From positions 1-64,000 of the forward strand of contig JANXBH010000009.1 in the NCBI GenBank assembly GCA_025060695.1: 64,000 nt of DNA, in the 5' to 3' direction. The translations under genes and the position numbers were made by a program. Of this stretch, positions 41,102 to 52,701 are shown piece by piece. This DNA is from Caldifarciminota bacterium. GTDB taxonomy: Bacteria > Hydrothermota > Hydrothermia > LBFQ01 > DSFT01. Below the pieces are notes generated by a model. It did no database searches and was not told the origin of the DNA. It saw nothing but the letters and a program-made list of their open reading frames with translations. Within the stretch, counting starts at the first letter, position 1, and every line of letters begins with the position of its first letter.

Positions 41102-43699
41102 TTATTTAGGTAAGATTTCTAAAATTTGATCTATTTGGCTAACCATTTGAGTATTTCCTTCCTGTTCATATAAGGTTCTCGCCTGTTGTAAATAATTTAT
41201 CGCTTCTCTTGAATTTCCTAATTGCGAATAAGCCCATCCTATGTTAAAGAGTATTTTGGATTTGTTCTTAGTTTGAGGAAACTTCTGTAATGCTTCCTGA
41301 CCAATTTGTATAGCAGAACCAAAATCGTTTGTAGCCAAATATGAAGTCATCAAATAGTTATATACATCCTCTATATTAGTCCCATCCGGGAAAAAGTCCT
41401 TATATTTCTTCAAAGCTTGTATAGCTTGCTGATATTTCTTGTGCTTTAAATACAATGCTCCAGCAGTATATAATGCTTCTGGTGTTTTCGGACTTTTTGG
41501 AAACTCATTTGCAACTCTAAAGAATAAATCTGCTGCTTTTTCCTCATCACCAGCTTGATAACTCTGTGCTGCTTGATAATATAAAGCTTCTGCTGCTTTA
41601 TCGCTTGCAGGATATTTCTGTGCAAGTTGCTCTGCATATTTAGGATCTTGAGTAGATGCTGCAAGATAAACATCCTCAACTCTCCTCCTTACATCTGGAG
41701 CAAGTTCGTGATCAGGATATAAATATAGGAATTTTTCATAAACCTGTATAGCCTTGTCAAATTCCCTGTTAATAGTATAGTTTCTACCTAATGCATACAT
41801 TGCTCTTGGAGTTGTTGGATGCCCTGGAAAGTGCTCAACTTCCCACTCTAATAGAGCAATTGCTTTATCAACTTGCCCCGCCTTTAAATAAATATCCGCA
41901 GCTCTAAAAGCAGCAAGTGCAGCCCTTGGGTGATCTGGATATTCGTTTACCACTCTCTCCCAAAGTTTAACTGCATCACCATAAGATTTTAAAGCTAATG
42001 CAGCAAATCCTTGGAAATAAAGGGCTTCACCACTTTCATATCTTGGTGTATACAAAGCAGAGATTGCAAAGTCCTTAAATGCATCCATATATTCACCTTT
42101 ATTAAATTTCGCAACACCTTTGCCTAAGAATAATGCAATTATAAGTGAAGTATCACCTCTTGCTCTAACAGCACCATCTATGGAATTAAAGTGTGACAAT
42201 GCATCATCGTATCTCTTTTGATGATAAGCAATCCATCCAAGTCCAAGTCTTGAAAGTATTACTAAATCTCTTGTTAATTGTTTTTTGATATTTATATTAT
42301 ATCTTAATTCTGCCTCAGGATAAGCTCCTGCATAGTAGTGTGCTTCTGCTAAACCGTAAACGTACCATCCTTTCCATAGGTCAAAAGAAGTATCTTGGAC
42401 TTCTGGTCTTAAGGTATCTTGCATTTCAGCATAATAAATATTACCTTTTAATAATGCTTCTTTGAATTTTCTATCACGAACAAGTGATAGCATTTCCATA
42501 GCCATGGAAGGTTTTCTAAGAAATGTCTTTTTATAGTTTTCTATTACTAGCTCAAAGTTTTTTGCAGCAGCTGTATATTTACCTAAAGAATAATCAATAG
42601 CACCCCTTCCATACTCGCCTATACCTGCTTCTTCAGGTGGGAACTTCATCTGTCTTAACTGATCTGCCATGGTATAGGATTTTAGAGTATCTCCCACATA
42701 AAAGTTGGCTTGCATTAGCCTAATAAATGATACATTGTATATATCTTGGTCATTTGCCTTTGCTAAGGCAGCTTCATAATACTTTACAGCTTCTTTATAT
42801 TTTGCTTTCGCGTCATCTAATTTTCCTTCGGCTTTATACTGACGACCCCATTCCTTCTCAGCATTACCAGCAAAGTATGCTGCTAAGTTTGCAAATTCAA
42901 AATTTTGCTTTTTAGATATCAGAGTTAGCTTTTCTATTGCAGATTGATATTCCCTCATTCTATATAGAGATATTCCCCAATAGTACTGAACCCAATCTGA
43001 AAATAATGAACCATGATATTTTTCTATAAAACTCTTTGCCAATTCAGCAGTACCTTTATAGTCTGCATATATGAAATTTGCTTCTACCATAGCATATGCA
43101 ATAAATGGTTCTCTCGGTGTATTTTTATATCTTTCTAATAGGACTTTATAAACACCAATTGCTTCTAATGGTCTTTGTAAAAGCGCCAAACTTCTTGCAT
43201 AATAAAATTGAGCTTCAGGAATATCTTTGATATCTCTTAATTTTTCAATTGCTTCATCGTATCTTCCCTCTCTATAGTCTATAATACCTAATAGCATCTT
43301 AGTTCTATTAGAGTTTTTATAATAAGGATATTTCTGAAGCTCCTGAATTACCTGCTTTGCTTCCTTTGGATCTCTAAAATTAGTAAAGAATACAGCAATA
43401 GCATATGCAACTTCACCTTTTAAATATGGAAGCTTCTTCTCAACATATCCATCTTTATATAATGCCATAAATCCATCGTAAGCATTTTTATAATTACCCT
43501 TATTGAAATTACACTCAGATATTCTATATAAAAATTCCTTTTCATATCCGAATTTCCTTGCATCAGAAAGAAGTCTCTTGTATATTCTTTCAGCTCTATC
43601 GTATTTACCAGCAAAGAAGAGAGCCTCAGCTTCCCTATACGACTTATAAAATTCTTCATATGTTAAGCTTATAAGCACATTTAAGAACATATTCATCAT
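41102..43699 (-). CDS. Large TPR-repeat protein, probably periplasmic/outer-membrane associated
   Basis: Many TPR units (e.g. AALAAFRAADIYLKAGQVDKAIALLEWEVEHFPGHPTTPRAMYALGRNY). Confidence 0.88.
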   Translation of the reverse strand: MMNMFLNVLISLTYEEFYKSYREAEALFFAGKYDRAERIYKRLLSDARKFGYEKEFLYRISECNFNKGNYKNAYDGFMALYKDGYVEKKLPYLKGEVAYAIAVFFTNFRDPKEAKQVIQELQKYPYYKNSNRTKMLLGIIDYREGRYDEAIEKLRDIKDIPEAQFYYARSLALLQRPLEAIGVYKVLLERYKNTPREPFIAYAMVEANFIYADYKGTAELAKSFIEKYHGSLFSDWVQYYWGISLYRMREYQSAIEKLTLISKKQNFEFANLAAYFAGNAEKEWGRQYKAEGKLDDAKAKYKEAVKYYEAALAKANDQDIYNVSFIRLMQANFYVGDTLKSYTMADQLRQMKFPPEEAGIGEYGRGAIDYSLGKYTAAAKNFELVIENYKKTFLRKPSMAMEMLSLVRDRKFKEALLKGNIYYAEMQDTLRPEVQDTSFDLWKGWYVYGLAEAHYYAGAYPEAELRYNINIKKQLTRDLVILSRLGLGWIAYHQKRYDDALSHFNSIDGAVRARGDTSLIIALFLGKGVAKFNKGEYMDAFKDFAISALYTPRYESGEALYFQGFAALALKSYGDAVKLWERVVNEYPDHPRAALAAFRAADIYLKAGQVDKAIALLEWEVEHFPGHPTTPRAMYALGRNYTINREFDKAIQVYEKFLYLYPDHELAPDVRRRVEDVYLAASTQDPKYAEQLAQKYPASDKAAEALYYQAAQSYQAGDEEKAADLFFRVANEFPKSPKTPEALYTAGALYLKHKKYQQAIQALKKYKDFFPDGTNIEDVYNYLMTSYLATNDFGSAIQIGQEALQKFPQTKNKSKILFNIGWAYSQLGNSREAINYLQQARTLYEQEGNTQMVSQIDQILEILPK

Positions 43700-44805
43700 A
43701 TTCCCCTAACCCCCTTTTTAACATTTACTAAGCCTCCTCTCCTTTTATATATTTTACCATCTTCAGTCCTAACTATAAAATCATAGTAATAAACACCTTT
43801 CCCCACATATCTACCCTCTTCATCTACTATGTGCCAATATATACACTCACTTGGGGGATTATCATCACCCCAATAAGTTTTATAAACTTTACCCCATCTA
43901 TTAGTTATATTAAATGTCCATCTAGTAATTTTTGAAGGTAGAATGTATCTAAAGCAAATTTTCGTTACGCTTGCTTCAGCTTCTGGTATAACCTCTACGA
44001 TTTTAGGAGAGGACTCTGCCCATACCGTATGACCAAAAAACTTCACTGTCAAACCAAAAGTATAGACTTTATCTTTACTTTGTGCTTGAATATCATTAAC
44101 ACTTACATCACCAAGTATATCAACAGTATTATAAACATATAAGATGCCTAAACCTGCTGGAATTTTATGACCCAAGTCAGGATTATATAAATAACCAAAT
44201 CTTAAAAACAACGGATAAAGTGGAGATAACTCCATTCCTATAGACGCTAAATCCTGACTTTTTACATTTCTTGCCATAGTAGAGTTTAAATCCATAGTAA
44301 ATGTCAAACTTCTTCCTATTACAGGTAATGGATAGTTTGCAACTTGAATACCAAATCTCAACTTTAACGCATTAGGTGTATCCAAATTTTCTGCAGTGAA
44401 ACCAAACATAAAGTAATCACTAAAATAGAAACTAAACCCTCCATAAACATGAGGTCTTGGTTTTAGACTATCCTTTAACATAGTATCCTGAATATACAAA
44501 TATTGAATACCCAAACCTATATTAAACCCACTAAAGTTCCTTGCTAATACTCCATAAATCATAGCGTTCCTTGTAGTATCCAAAACTCCACCTAGTCCAA
44601 GAGCTACAAATCTATTAGGAATAGCTATACCTCCACCATAATAGCCACTTTGAGAGTAAAAACCACCAATCATTACCCTCGTAGCCATAGAAGCTGCAGA
44701 AGGATTAAAGAATATACCATCTACTCTTTCTGCATAAGCATTATACGCATTAGCCATAGATACAGGATGCGGACCAAACATTAAACTATAAATTAAAATA
44801 AGCAT
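43696..44805 (-). CDS. PorV/UPF0164-like outer-membrane beta-barrel with C-terminal FlgD-like domain
   Basis: Alternating beta strands with ANAYNAYAERVDGIFFNPSAAS N-terminus; C-terminal FNITNRWGKVYKTYWGDDNPPSECIYWHIVDEEG. Confidence 0.65.
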   Translation of the reverse strand: MLILIYSLMFGPHPVSMANAYNAYAERVDGIFFNPSAASMATRVMIGGFYSQSGYYGGGIAIPNRFVALGLGGVLDTTRNAMIYGVLARNFSGFNIGLGIQYLYIQDTMLKDSLKPRPHVYGGFSFYFSDYFMFGFTAENLDTPNALKLRFGIQVANYPLPVIGRSLTFTMDLNSTMARNVKSQDLASIGMELSPLYPLFLRFGYLYNPDLGHKIPAGLGILYVYNTVDILGDVSVNDIQAQSKDKVYTFGLTVKFFGHTVWAESSPKIVEVIPEAEASVTKICFRYILPSKITRWTFNITNRWGKVYKTYWGDDNPPSECIYWHIVDEEGRYVGKGVYYYDFIVRTEDGKIYKRRGGLVNVKKGVRGI

Positions 44806-44808
44806 CTT

Positions 44809-45345
44809 TTATAATTTTAAAGGATAAGTTTTAAGAATTTCATACTTAGGCCCTGAAGGATATAGAAAACTCTGAAAAAGAGCTATTTCTTTTACTTCAA
44901 AATCATCATTGAATTTTAGATTTACTACTTCCAAATTAAACGAATACAACGAATTCTTATTCCTTGCTATAGTTATATGAGGACTAAAAGGTTTACTATC
45001 ACCTAAATTATAAAAACTATCCATAACCTCTCTTGCAAGACAATCCAATTCTCTTGTGTTTTCAATACCTATCCAAATTACTGAAACTTTATCACCATAA
45101 ATAGGAAATTTTCCAAGAGTAGCAAGTTTTAGACTAAACTTAGTATGATTCTTTGAAATTTCTTTTAGTTTATCGTCAATTCTATAAACCATATCCTCTT
45201 CTACCTCACCAAGAAATTTTAAAGTCAAGTGATACAAGTTTGGAGAAACCCACTTAAAATTGTATTTTTTCATAAGTGGTTTTACTAAGTTGTATATGCT
45301 ATTTTTTATATGAAGTGGTAAATCAATACCTATAAACAATCTCAT
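44809..45345 (-). CDS. thpR: RNA 2',3'-cyclic phosphodiesterase (2H family)
   Basis: MRLFIGIDLP; two HxT motifs YHLTLKFLGEV and PHITIARNK. Confidence 0.9.
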   Translation of the reverse strand: MRLFIGIDLPLHIKNSIYNLVKPLMKKYNFKWVSPNLYHLTLKFLGEVEEDMVYRIDDKLKEISKNHTKFSLKLATLGKFPIYGDKVSVIWIGIENTRELDCLAREVMDSFYNLGDSKPFSPHITIARNKNSLYSFNLEVVNLKFNDDFEVKEIALFQSFLYPSGPKYEILKTYPLKL

Positions 45346-45360
45346 TTAAAAACGCCAAAA

Positions 45361-47865
45361 TTATAAAGCCTCCACTCTACCATAAGGTAAAAGTATTACA
45401 TTATTTTCCTCAACAATCACTTTTTTATAATTACTATAAACTAACTTCAACTTGAAAGCTTTTATTAAATTTTCCAACTGCTTTGGTATATCTCCAAACC
45501 TATCTTTTAACTCCTCTTCTACTATTTCTATTTCTTTTATGAATTTTGCATTAACTATTTTTTCATAAAAATAAATCCTCATTTCCTCATCCTCTATGTA
45601 TTCCTTTGGAATATACGCGGGCACTTTAATTTCTAATTCATTCTCGGAGTATTCTATATTCCTTAGTTCATAAATTGCCTTTTCAAGCATATCAAGATAT
45701 AAATAAAATCCTACATTATGAGCATGACCTGATTGTTCAAAACCAAAAATATTACCTGCACCTCTAATTTCTAAGTCAGAAAGTGCAATATCATAACCAC
45801 TTCCAAGATAGCTAAAATTTTCAATAACTTTTAATCTCTTAATAGCATTCTCATTTAAGTTATCATCTTCTATTAAAAAATATGCATAAGCCTGCTTATC
45901 ACTCCTTCCTACTCTACCCCTTAGTTGATGCAACTCGGAAAGTCCAAGTATTTCCGCTCTATGAACTATTATAGTATTTGCATTAGGAAAATCTAAACCC
46001 GCATCAATTATATTGGTTGATACAAGAATATCTATCTTTTGCTCATAAAAGTCTAAAAATACACTTTCTATATCATTTCTTTTCATTCTTCCATGTATTA
46101 ATCTAATCCTTGCACCTTTAAACATATTCTGAAGTTTATGAAAAATATCGTAAATACCATCAATTCTATTATATACATAGAAAACTTGCCCTTTTCTTAT
46201 TAATTCGTTTGAAATGGCATTTTTTACAATTTCATCACTATACTTATATACAAAAGTCCTTATGTCCTTTCTGTCCTTTGGAGGTGTTCTTATAATGCTA
46301 ATATCCAAAAGACCCTTTAAAGCACTTGCTAAGGTTCTTGGAATTGGTGTAGCTGAAAGATATATAGTATCTACTAATAGATTTAAATTTCTTAACTTTT
46401 CTTTTTGTAAAACACCAAATTTATGCTCTTCATCAACTACAAGCAGTCCTAAGTCTCTAAATACAATGTCCTTGGATAAAAGTTTATGCGTCCCAATAAC
46501 AATGTCTATACTTCCTCTTCTTAAGCCTTCTTTAATCTTTCTTACTTCCTCTTTTAATGTTAGTCTGCTAAGCATTCTTACTTCAACGCCAAATCTTTCT
46601 AATCTTGTCTTGAAGTTCCTATAATGCTGGTAAGCCAAAACTGTTGTAGGGACTAATACAGCAACCTGCTTATTATTCAATACTGCTTTTAAACTTGCTC
46701 TTATTATAATCTCAGTTTTGCCAAAACCTACATCTCCAACAATTAGCCTATCTACAACCTTCTCACTTTCCATATCACTCAAAACTTCCTCAATAGCTTT
46801 CTTTTGGTCCTGTGTTTCCTCATATGGAAAAGTTAATTTTAAAATTTCTTCTTCCTGAAATCTTTTGAACTTAAAACCTTTTTGACTTTTCCTTATTGAT
46901 AACTTTGAAATTATTATACTTGCCTGTTTTTTTGCATGTTCATAAGCTTTTTTATAAACTCTCTTCCAAGTATTATCTGACAGGCTACTCATTTCTACAT
47001 TTTTATCACCGAAATATTTTTTTATAAAATGTAAATTGTATATAGGAACAAAGAGAACACCATCTTTATATTGAATTTTAAAAAACTCTATTATTCCTCT
47101 AACTTCAGTTCCTAAAAATTTTCCTATACCATAGTCTTTATGGACAACTAAATCCCCTACACTAAGTGTTTTATAAACTTTATAACTTCTCAAGTTTCCA
47201 TGAAATCCAAGAGAAAATAGTGCAATTTTCTTCTTCATGTCAATAAAACTCTCACTAAACTCGCCCTTTATAACTTTAATTTCTTTATAAATTTTCTTAA
47301 CGCTCTTAGCCCTCTCTCTATCTGAAGTTGCAAAATATACCCTATAACCTTTCTTTAAATAGTAGCTTATATCAATATTCTCCAGTTCATTCTTCAAAAT
47401 TACTAATTTTATACTTTTTCTTACTGGTTTTACTACTTCCCTTACAACTAAAAAATTTTCACAATTTCCCTGACCTTTTATAACTATATCAATTTCCTTT
47501 AAATTCATAAAACTTCTTTGATTATATACATCAAATGCCCTAATACTTTCTATAATATCGCCATCATACTCAACTCTAACTGGATACTCATAACCATCAG
47601 GATAAATATCTAAAATATTTCCTCTTCTTGAGAATTCTCCTTCCTTTTCTACAAAATCTACTCTTAGATATCCACTGTCTATAAGAATGCTTATCAATTT
47701 ATCCTGACTTAAACAACTTGAAACTGAAATTTTCAAAGTATTAAAATTGTGTATTTCATAATCACTTTTGATAAACTTTATTCTCCTTAAAATCTTTAAC
47801 TCTCGGTCTTCATCTCCTATGTAAAAAATAATACTATACTTTTTTAGCAGTTTTCTTAGAATCAA
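45361..47865 (-). CDS. mfd: Compact transcription-repair coupling factor (TTG start annotated; may start further upstream)
   Basis: GDLVVHKDYGIGKF, GDVGFGKTEI, DEEHKFGV, QLRGRVGRSD; about 834 aa. Confidence 0.9.
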   Translation of the reverse strand: MILRKLLKKYSIIFYIGDEDRELKILRRIKFIKSDYEIHNFNTLKISVSSCLSQDKLISILIDSGYLRVDFVEKEGEFSRRGNILDIYPDGYEYPVRVEYDGDIIESIRAFDVYNQRSFMNLKEIDIVIKGQGNCENFLVVREVVKPVRKSIKLVILKNELENIDISYYLKKGYRVYFATSDRERAKSVKKIYKEIKVIKGEFSESFIDMKKKIALFSLGFHGNLRSYKVYKTLSVGDLVVHKDYGIGKFLGTEVRGIIEFFKIQYKDGVLFVPIYNLHFIKKYFGDKNVEMSSLSDNTWKRVYKKAYEHAKKQASIIISKLSIRKSQKGFKFKRFQEEEILKLTFPYEETQDQKKAIEEVLSDMESEKVVDRLIVGDVGFGKTEIIIRASLKAVLNNKQVAVLVPTTVLAYQHYRNFKTRLERFGVEVRMLSRLTLKEEVRKIKEGLRRGSIDIVIGTHKLLSKDIVFRDLGLLVVDEEHKFGVLQKEKLRNLNLLVDTIYLSATPIPRTLASALKGLLDISIIRTPPKDRKDIRTFVYKYSDEIVKNAISNELIRKGQVFYVYNRIDGIYDIFHKLQNMFKGARIRLIHGRMKRNDIESVFLDFYEQKIDILVSTNIIDAGLDFPNANTIIVHRAEILGLSELHQLRGRVGRSDKQAYAYFLIEDDNLNENAIKRLKVIENFSYLGSGYDIALSDLEIRGAGNIFGFEQSGHAHNVGFYLYLDMLEKAIYELRNIEYSENELEIKVPAYIPKEYIEDEEMRIYFYEKIVNAKFIKEIEIVEEELKDRFGDIPKQLENLIKAFKLKLVYSNYKKVIVEENNVILLPYGRVEAL

Positions 47866-47920
47866 ATATTTATAACTGTTTGGAAGAAACTTTGAAAGAA
47901 GGATTTTAAAATTTTAATGG

Positions 47921-47931
47921 CTTTAAAATTT
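47921..47931 (+). promoter_or_regulatory. CTTTAAAATTT element upstream of the methylmalonyl-CoA mutase gene
   Basis: Exact motif 5 nt before ATG 47937. Confidence 0.55.
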
Positions 47932-47936
47932 GGACT

Positions 47937-49613
47937 ATGGAAAATAAAGATTTAGAAAAAGTATACAGTGAGTGGTTAGAAAAAAAGAAAAAATTTCAAG
48001 ACACTTCTAGACCTTCATATAGAACTATTTCAGGCATTCCTATAAAGGACATTTATACTCCAAAAGATATTGAAAATACAGATTATCTTAAAGATATTGG
48101 CTTTCCGGGAGAGTATCCATACACAAGAGGTATTCACTATAATATGTATAGAGGTAAAATTTGGACAATGCGTATGTTTGCAGGATTTGGTAGAGCAAAA
48201 GACACAAACGAAAGATTTAAATTTTTAATTAAGCAAGGTCAAACAGGACTATCTACAGCATTTGATATGCCAACACTTATGGGCTATGATTCAGATGACC
48301 CAAGAGCTGAAGGAGAAGTAGGAAGAGAGGGTGTTGCAGTTGACACATTAGCCGACTTTGAAATTCTATTTGACGGAATAAACCTTGCTGAGGTATCTAC
48401 TTCATTTACTATAAACTCTCCTGCTATATTTATATATGCACTATATTTAGCTATTGCGGAAAAACAAGGTGTACCTTTTGAAAAAATTAGAGGAACATTA
48501 CAAAACGATATACTAAAGGAATATCATGCACAAAATGAATTTATCTTTCCTCCTGAACCATCTGTTAAATTAATTGTAGACATAATGGAATTTTCAAGTA
48601 GACATACTCCAAAGTTCAATACAGTTTCAGTTTCAGGTTATCATATTAGAGAAGCAGGCTCAACTGCTGTTCAAGAACTTGCATTTACACTTGCGGATGG
48701 ATTTGCATATGTTGAAGCGGGTATAAGAAGGGGTTTAGATGTAGATAGCTTTGCTCCAAGAATATCATTTTTCTTTAATGCACACATTGATTTCTTTGAG
48801 GAAATTGCAAAATATAGAGCAGCAAGGAGAATATGGGCAAGAGAAATGAAAAATAGATATAAGGCAAAAAATCCACAAAGTTTATTATTAAGATTTCATA
48901 CTCAAACTGCAGGCTGCTCTTTAACAGCACAACAACCTCTAAATAATATTATAAGAACTACAATTGAAGCTCTTGCAGCAGTTTTAGGTGGCACACAAAG
49001 TCTACATACCAATTCTTACGATGAAGCATTACAATTACCAAGTGAAGAGGCGGTAACCATAGCATTAAGAACACAACAGATAATTGCGTACGAAAGTGGA
49101 GTAATTAACACTGTCGATCCATTAGCAGGAAGTTATTTTGTAGAAGCTTTAACTAACGAAGTAGAAAGACAGGCGTATGAATATTTTAATAAGATTTTGG
49201 AAATGGGTAATGGCTCATTTTTGGATGGTGTAATAAATGCAATATATAGTGGTTATATCAAAAAGGAAATAGCTGATGCAGCATATGAGTTTCAAAAAAG
49301 GGTAGAAGAAAAGGACTTTATAATTGTAGGAGTAAACGAATATATTGATGAAAACGAAACAATAGAACCACCTAAGTTTAAGATAGAACACAAGACTGAA
49401 ATAGAACAAAGGGAATTTTTAAAACATATAAAGGAAACAAGAGATAATTTATTAGTAAGGCATAAAATTGAAGAACTTAAAAACGCAGCAAAAAGAGGAG
49501 ACAACCTTGTTCCATATGTATTAGATGCAGTTAAAGTATATGCAACTGAACAAGAAATTATTGAAACATTAAAAAGTGTATATGGAGTATTTAGAGAAGT
49601 GGTAGTATTGTAA
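47937..49613 (+). CDS. Methylmalonyl-CoA mutase large (catalytic) subunit
   Basis: [59 protein letters not shown]. Confidence 0.95.
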   Translation: MENKDLEKVYSEWLEKKKKFQDTSRPSYRTISGIPIKDIYTPKDIENTDYLKDIGFPGEYPYTRGIHYNMYRGKIWTMRMFAGFGRAKDTNERFKFLIKQGQTGLSTAFDMPTLMGYDSDDPRAEGEVGREGVAVDTLADFEILFDGINLAEVSTSFTINSPAIFIYALYLAIAEKQGVPFEKIRGTLQNDILKEYHAQNEFIFPPEPSVKLIVDIMEFSSRHTPKFNTVSVSGYHIREAGSTAVQELAFTLADGFAYVEAGIRRGLDVDSFAPRISFFFNAHIDFFEEIAKYRAARRIWAREMKNRYKAKNPQSLLLRFHTQTAGCSLTAQQPLNNIIRTTIEALAAVLGGTQSLHTNSYDEALQLPSEEAVTIALRTQQIIAYESGVINTVDPLAGSYFVEALTNEVERQAYEYFNKILEMGNGSFLDGVINAIYSGYIKKEIADAAYEFQKRVEEKDFIIVGVNEYIDENETIEPPKFKIEHKTEIEQREFLKHIKETRDNLLVRHKIEELKNAAKRGDNLVPYVLDAVKVYATEQEIIETLKSVYGVFREVVVL

Positions 49614-49616
49614 AGT

Positions 49617-51278
49617 TCATTCTTTATTTAGAAGTTTCTTTAAAATTTCGTAATGATTTCTAATTTCGCTATCATTCTGGTCTTTTTCATAAGCGGTTTT
49701 GATATACTTAAAGGCTTCTTCATATTCTCCCTTTTTAAATAGTGCCCATCCGAATGAATCTAATATTTTAGGATTGGTAGGATCTAATTGTATTGCCTTT
49801 TTTAATAATTCAAAACCTTTTTCAATATCTAAATTCTCATTTACAAGCAAATAGCCATAGTTATTGTATATTTTTGAAGCAAAATTTAGAATTTTCTTAT
49901 CCACTGTTGTATCTATTATTGCTTGTATTGATTTTATACTCATTTCATAATACTTAATAGCAGTTTGAATTTTCCCCTCCTTAAAATACTCCTGTGCAAG
50001 TTGAAAATTCGCTTCATAGTCATCTGGTCGTTTTTGAACATATTCAATTAGTATCTCTTTATATAGAACATAATTTCCGCGTCTTTTATAAAAGTCCGCT
50101 AAATTTTTGTACCTTGTAGGGTTATTCTTATCAGCTCTTAATGCATTTTTAAAGTATTTTTCAGCAAGCTTTAGTTTATTCTGATATTCAAAACTGTATG
50201 CAAGAATTGAATATGCGGAAGAATTCATCTTATTCAAGGTTAAGGCTATTTCCTTTAATTGCTCAAATTCTTTTTTATCTAAAAGTATATACATTTTCAA
50301 GATTTTATACTCATCACCGTAGTCTAAGACTTTATCTATCAAATCTAATGCCTTATCTTTCAAACCCAAGTTGTAATATGCTTCAGCTAAGAAAAAAACT
50401 ATATGGGGTGAAAAAACTATTTCGTTAGCTATTGTGAAACTCTCTATTGCTTTTAAATATAAACTATCTAATTTTACTTTCTTTGCAAGATTATAATATG
50501 CATAGCCCATATACTCATAGAAAAAGCTCTCATCGCTATAGTGCTCTAGCACGGACTTACACACTTCAATAATGTCTTTGTACTTCTCATATTTGTATAA
50601 CATCTTTACTAAATACTCATAAAAATTTTTTCTTTCAGGTGTTGCATAAATATAAGCTCTCATCCCATAGTATATTGCGCTATCTTTTATGCCGTTTTGA
50701 TTATACATAGCAGTAAGTGCAAACAGAATTCTAAAGTGCTCGCTTTGGTATTTTAAAAATGTGTCAAAATTACCAGATAACTCTGCTTTACTTATTATAC
50801 TATCTGATAGCCTCAAATAATATAGCGCTTTTGCATAGTCATGACTACTTTTAGAATGGACAAACTTGCTATATAATCCAATAGCATAATTTACCAAATT
50901 TTCTATTGAACTATCTATCTCGTAAACCTTTTTATAAATTACCAATGCATCATCAATTTTAGATAGTTTTTCTAAAAAGATAGCCTGATATTTTAAAAAG
51001 TTTATATTTTTAGGCATTAACAAGTATGCTTTCCTTGACCAATTATACGCACTTTTATAATCTCTCTGCGTTGAATATATCCTTATAATTAAATCATATG
51101 CACTATCATCGTCCTTTCTATATTTTATGTAATTTTTGAGAGTTTTTAAAGCTTTCTTATATTGCTCTTTTTTTATATAATAATAAGCAAGCTGTTTTAA
51201 GGCTGAAATATTACCTTCTTTAAAGTCTTTTTTGTACTTAATTTCTAATGTATCGCTAAGAAGAATTAAAAATATCAC
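49617..51278 (-). CDS. TPR-repeat protein
   Basis: Repeated TPR units; [27 protein letters not shown]. Confidence 0.85.
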   Translation of the reverse strand: MIFLILLSDTLEIKYKKDFKEGNISALKQLAYYYIKKEQYKKALKTLKNYIKYRKDDDSAYDLIIRIYSTQRDYKSAYNWSRKAYLLMPKNINFLKYQAIFLEKLSKIDDALVIYKKVYEIDSSIENLVNYAIGLYSKFVHSKSSHDYAKALYYLRLSDSIISKAELSGNFDTFLKYQSEHFRILFALTAMYNQNGIKDSAIYYGMRAYIYATPERKNFYEYLVKMLYKYEKYKDIIEVCKSVLEHYSDESFFYEYMGYAYYNLAKKVKLDSLYLKAIESFTIANEIVFSPHIVFFLAEAYYNLGLKDKALDLIDKVLDYGDEYKILKMYILLDKKEFEQLKEIALTLNKMNSSAYSILAYSFEYQNKLKLAEKYFKNALRADKNNPTRYKNLADFYKRRGNYVLYKEILIEYVQKRPDDYEANFQLAQEYFKEGKIQTAIKYYEMSIKSIQAIIDTTVDKKILNFASKIYNNYGYLLVNENLDIEKGFELLKKAIQLDPTNPKILDSFGWALFKKGEYEEAFKYIKTAYEKDQNDSEIRNHYEILKKLLNKE

Positions 51279-52660
51279 TCCATCGGTTTATAAAACTTAT
51301 CTAAGTACTCTTTTGATATTCTTACCAATTCGCTTCTTGGGAGTATAGACAGGAGTTTCCAACCAATCTCAAATGTTTGCTCTATACTTCTTCCTTCCCT
51401 TCTTTGATTTATCATTAACTTCTCAAATTCATCAGCAAATCTTATATACTTTCTATCTATTTCAGAAAGTGCGTCCTCTCCTACAATAGCCGCAAGCCTT
51501 CTATTGTCCTTGCCTCTTGCATAAGCAGAAAATATCTGGTCGGACCACTGCCTGTGGTATCTTTCAGTCTTACCTTCACCAATACCATTATTCATCAATC
51601 TGGATAGTGAAGGTAAAATATCTATTGGTGGAAATACACCAATTCTATGCAATTCCCTTGAGAGAACTATTTGACCTTCTGTGATATAACCTGTTAAATC
51701 TGGTATAGGATGGGTAATATCATCATCGGGCATAGTAAGTATTGGTATTTGTGTTACTGAACCCTTCTTGTTTTTAATTCTTCCTGCTCTTTCATAAATA
51801 TTAGCTAAATCCGTATACATATAACCTGGATAGCCTCTTCTTCCGGGAACTTCTTCTCTTGCAGAAGATATCTCTCTTAATGCTTCGCAGTAGTTAGTAA
51901 TATCAGTTAAAATTACAAGAACATGGTAGTCTAATTCAAATGCAAAGTATTCAGCTACCGTTAGTGCAAATCTCGGCGTTAGTATTCTTTCAATAGTTGG
52001 ATCATCAGCAAGATTAATAAATGCAATTAGTCTATTACTTGCTCCCATTTCTTCAAATTCTTGCTTAAAAAATGCATACTCCCTTTGAGTTATACCAATT
52101 GCACCAAATACTACCAAAAATTGTTCTCCCTCTCCCCTTACAGTTGCATATCTCATTATCATTGCAGCAATTTCATTTGCAGGCAATCCTGAACCTGAAA
52201 ATATTGGCAATTTTTGACCCCTAACAAGTGTATTAAACCCATCTATCGCGGATATACCTGTTTGTATAAAGTCAGATGGCTTTTCTCTTGCAACAGGATT
52301 TATCGGAGAACCAACAATTGGTATTCTTTTTTCTGGAATTACAGGACCAAGTCCATCAATAGGTTCACCTCTACCATTGAATATTCTACCTATCATATTT
52401 CTACTTACACCAAATCTTATAACGTCCTCAACAAGTCTTACTTTACAAGTCTTTACATCAAGTCCTAATGTTCCCTCAAGCACCTGAATAACCGCAAAAT
52501 CCTCAGTAATTTCTAAAACTTGACCACTCCTAACTATTCCTGTTTCAGTTTCTATCTGAACTAACGCTCCATAAGAAAGTTCCTTAGCATTTCTTACTAC
52601 AAGTAGAGGTCCTGATATATAATCTACTGACGTATATTCCTTAATTGAAAGGTCAGTCAT
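51275..52660 (-). CDS. atpB: V/A-type ATP synthase subunit B
   Basis: [51 protein letters not shown]. Confidence 0.95.
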   Translation of the reverse strand: MTDLSIKEYTSVDYISGPLLVVRNAKELSYGALVQIETETGIVRSGQVLEITEDFAVIQVLEGTLGLDVKTCKVRLVEDVIRFGVSRNMIGRIFNGRGEPIDGLGPVIPEKRIPIVGSPINPVAREKPSDFIQTGISAIDGFNTLVRGQKLPIFSGSGLPANEIAAMIMRYATVRGEGEQFLVVFGAIGITQREYAFFKQEFEEMGASNRLIAFINLADDPTIERILTPRFALTVAEYFAFELDYHVLVILTDITNYCEALREISSAREEVPGRRGYPGYMYTDLANIYERAGRIKNKKGSVTQIPILTMPDDDITHPIPDLTGYITEGQIVLSRELHRIGVFPPIDILPSLSRLMNNGIGEGKTERYHRQWSDQIFSAYARGKDNRRLAAIVGEDALSEIDRKYIRFADEFEKLMINQRREGRSIEQTFEIGWKLLSILPRSELVRISKEYLDKFYKPME

Positions 52661-52685
52661 GCTGAAATTTTAAACTACAAAATAG

Positions 52686-52696
52686 CTTTAAAATTT
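52686..52696 (+). promoter_or_regulatory. CTTTAAAATTT element upstream of the metal-binding lipoprotein gene
   Basis: Exact motif 5 nt before ATG 52702. Confidence 0.55.
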
Positions 52697-52701
52697 TCCA
52701 A

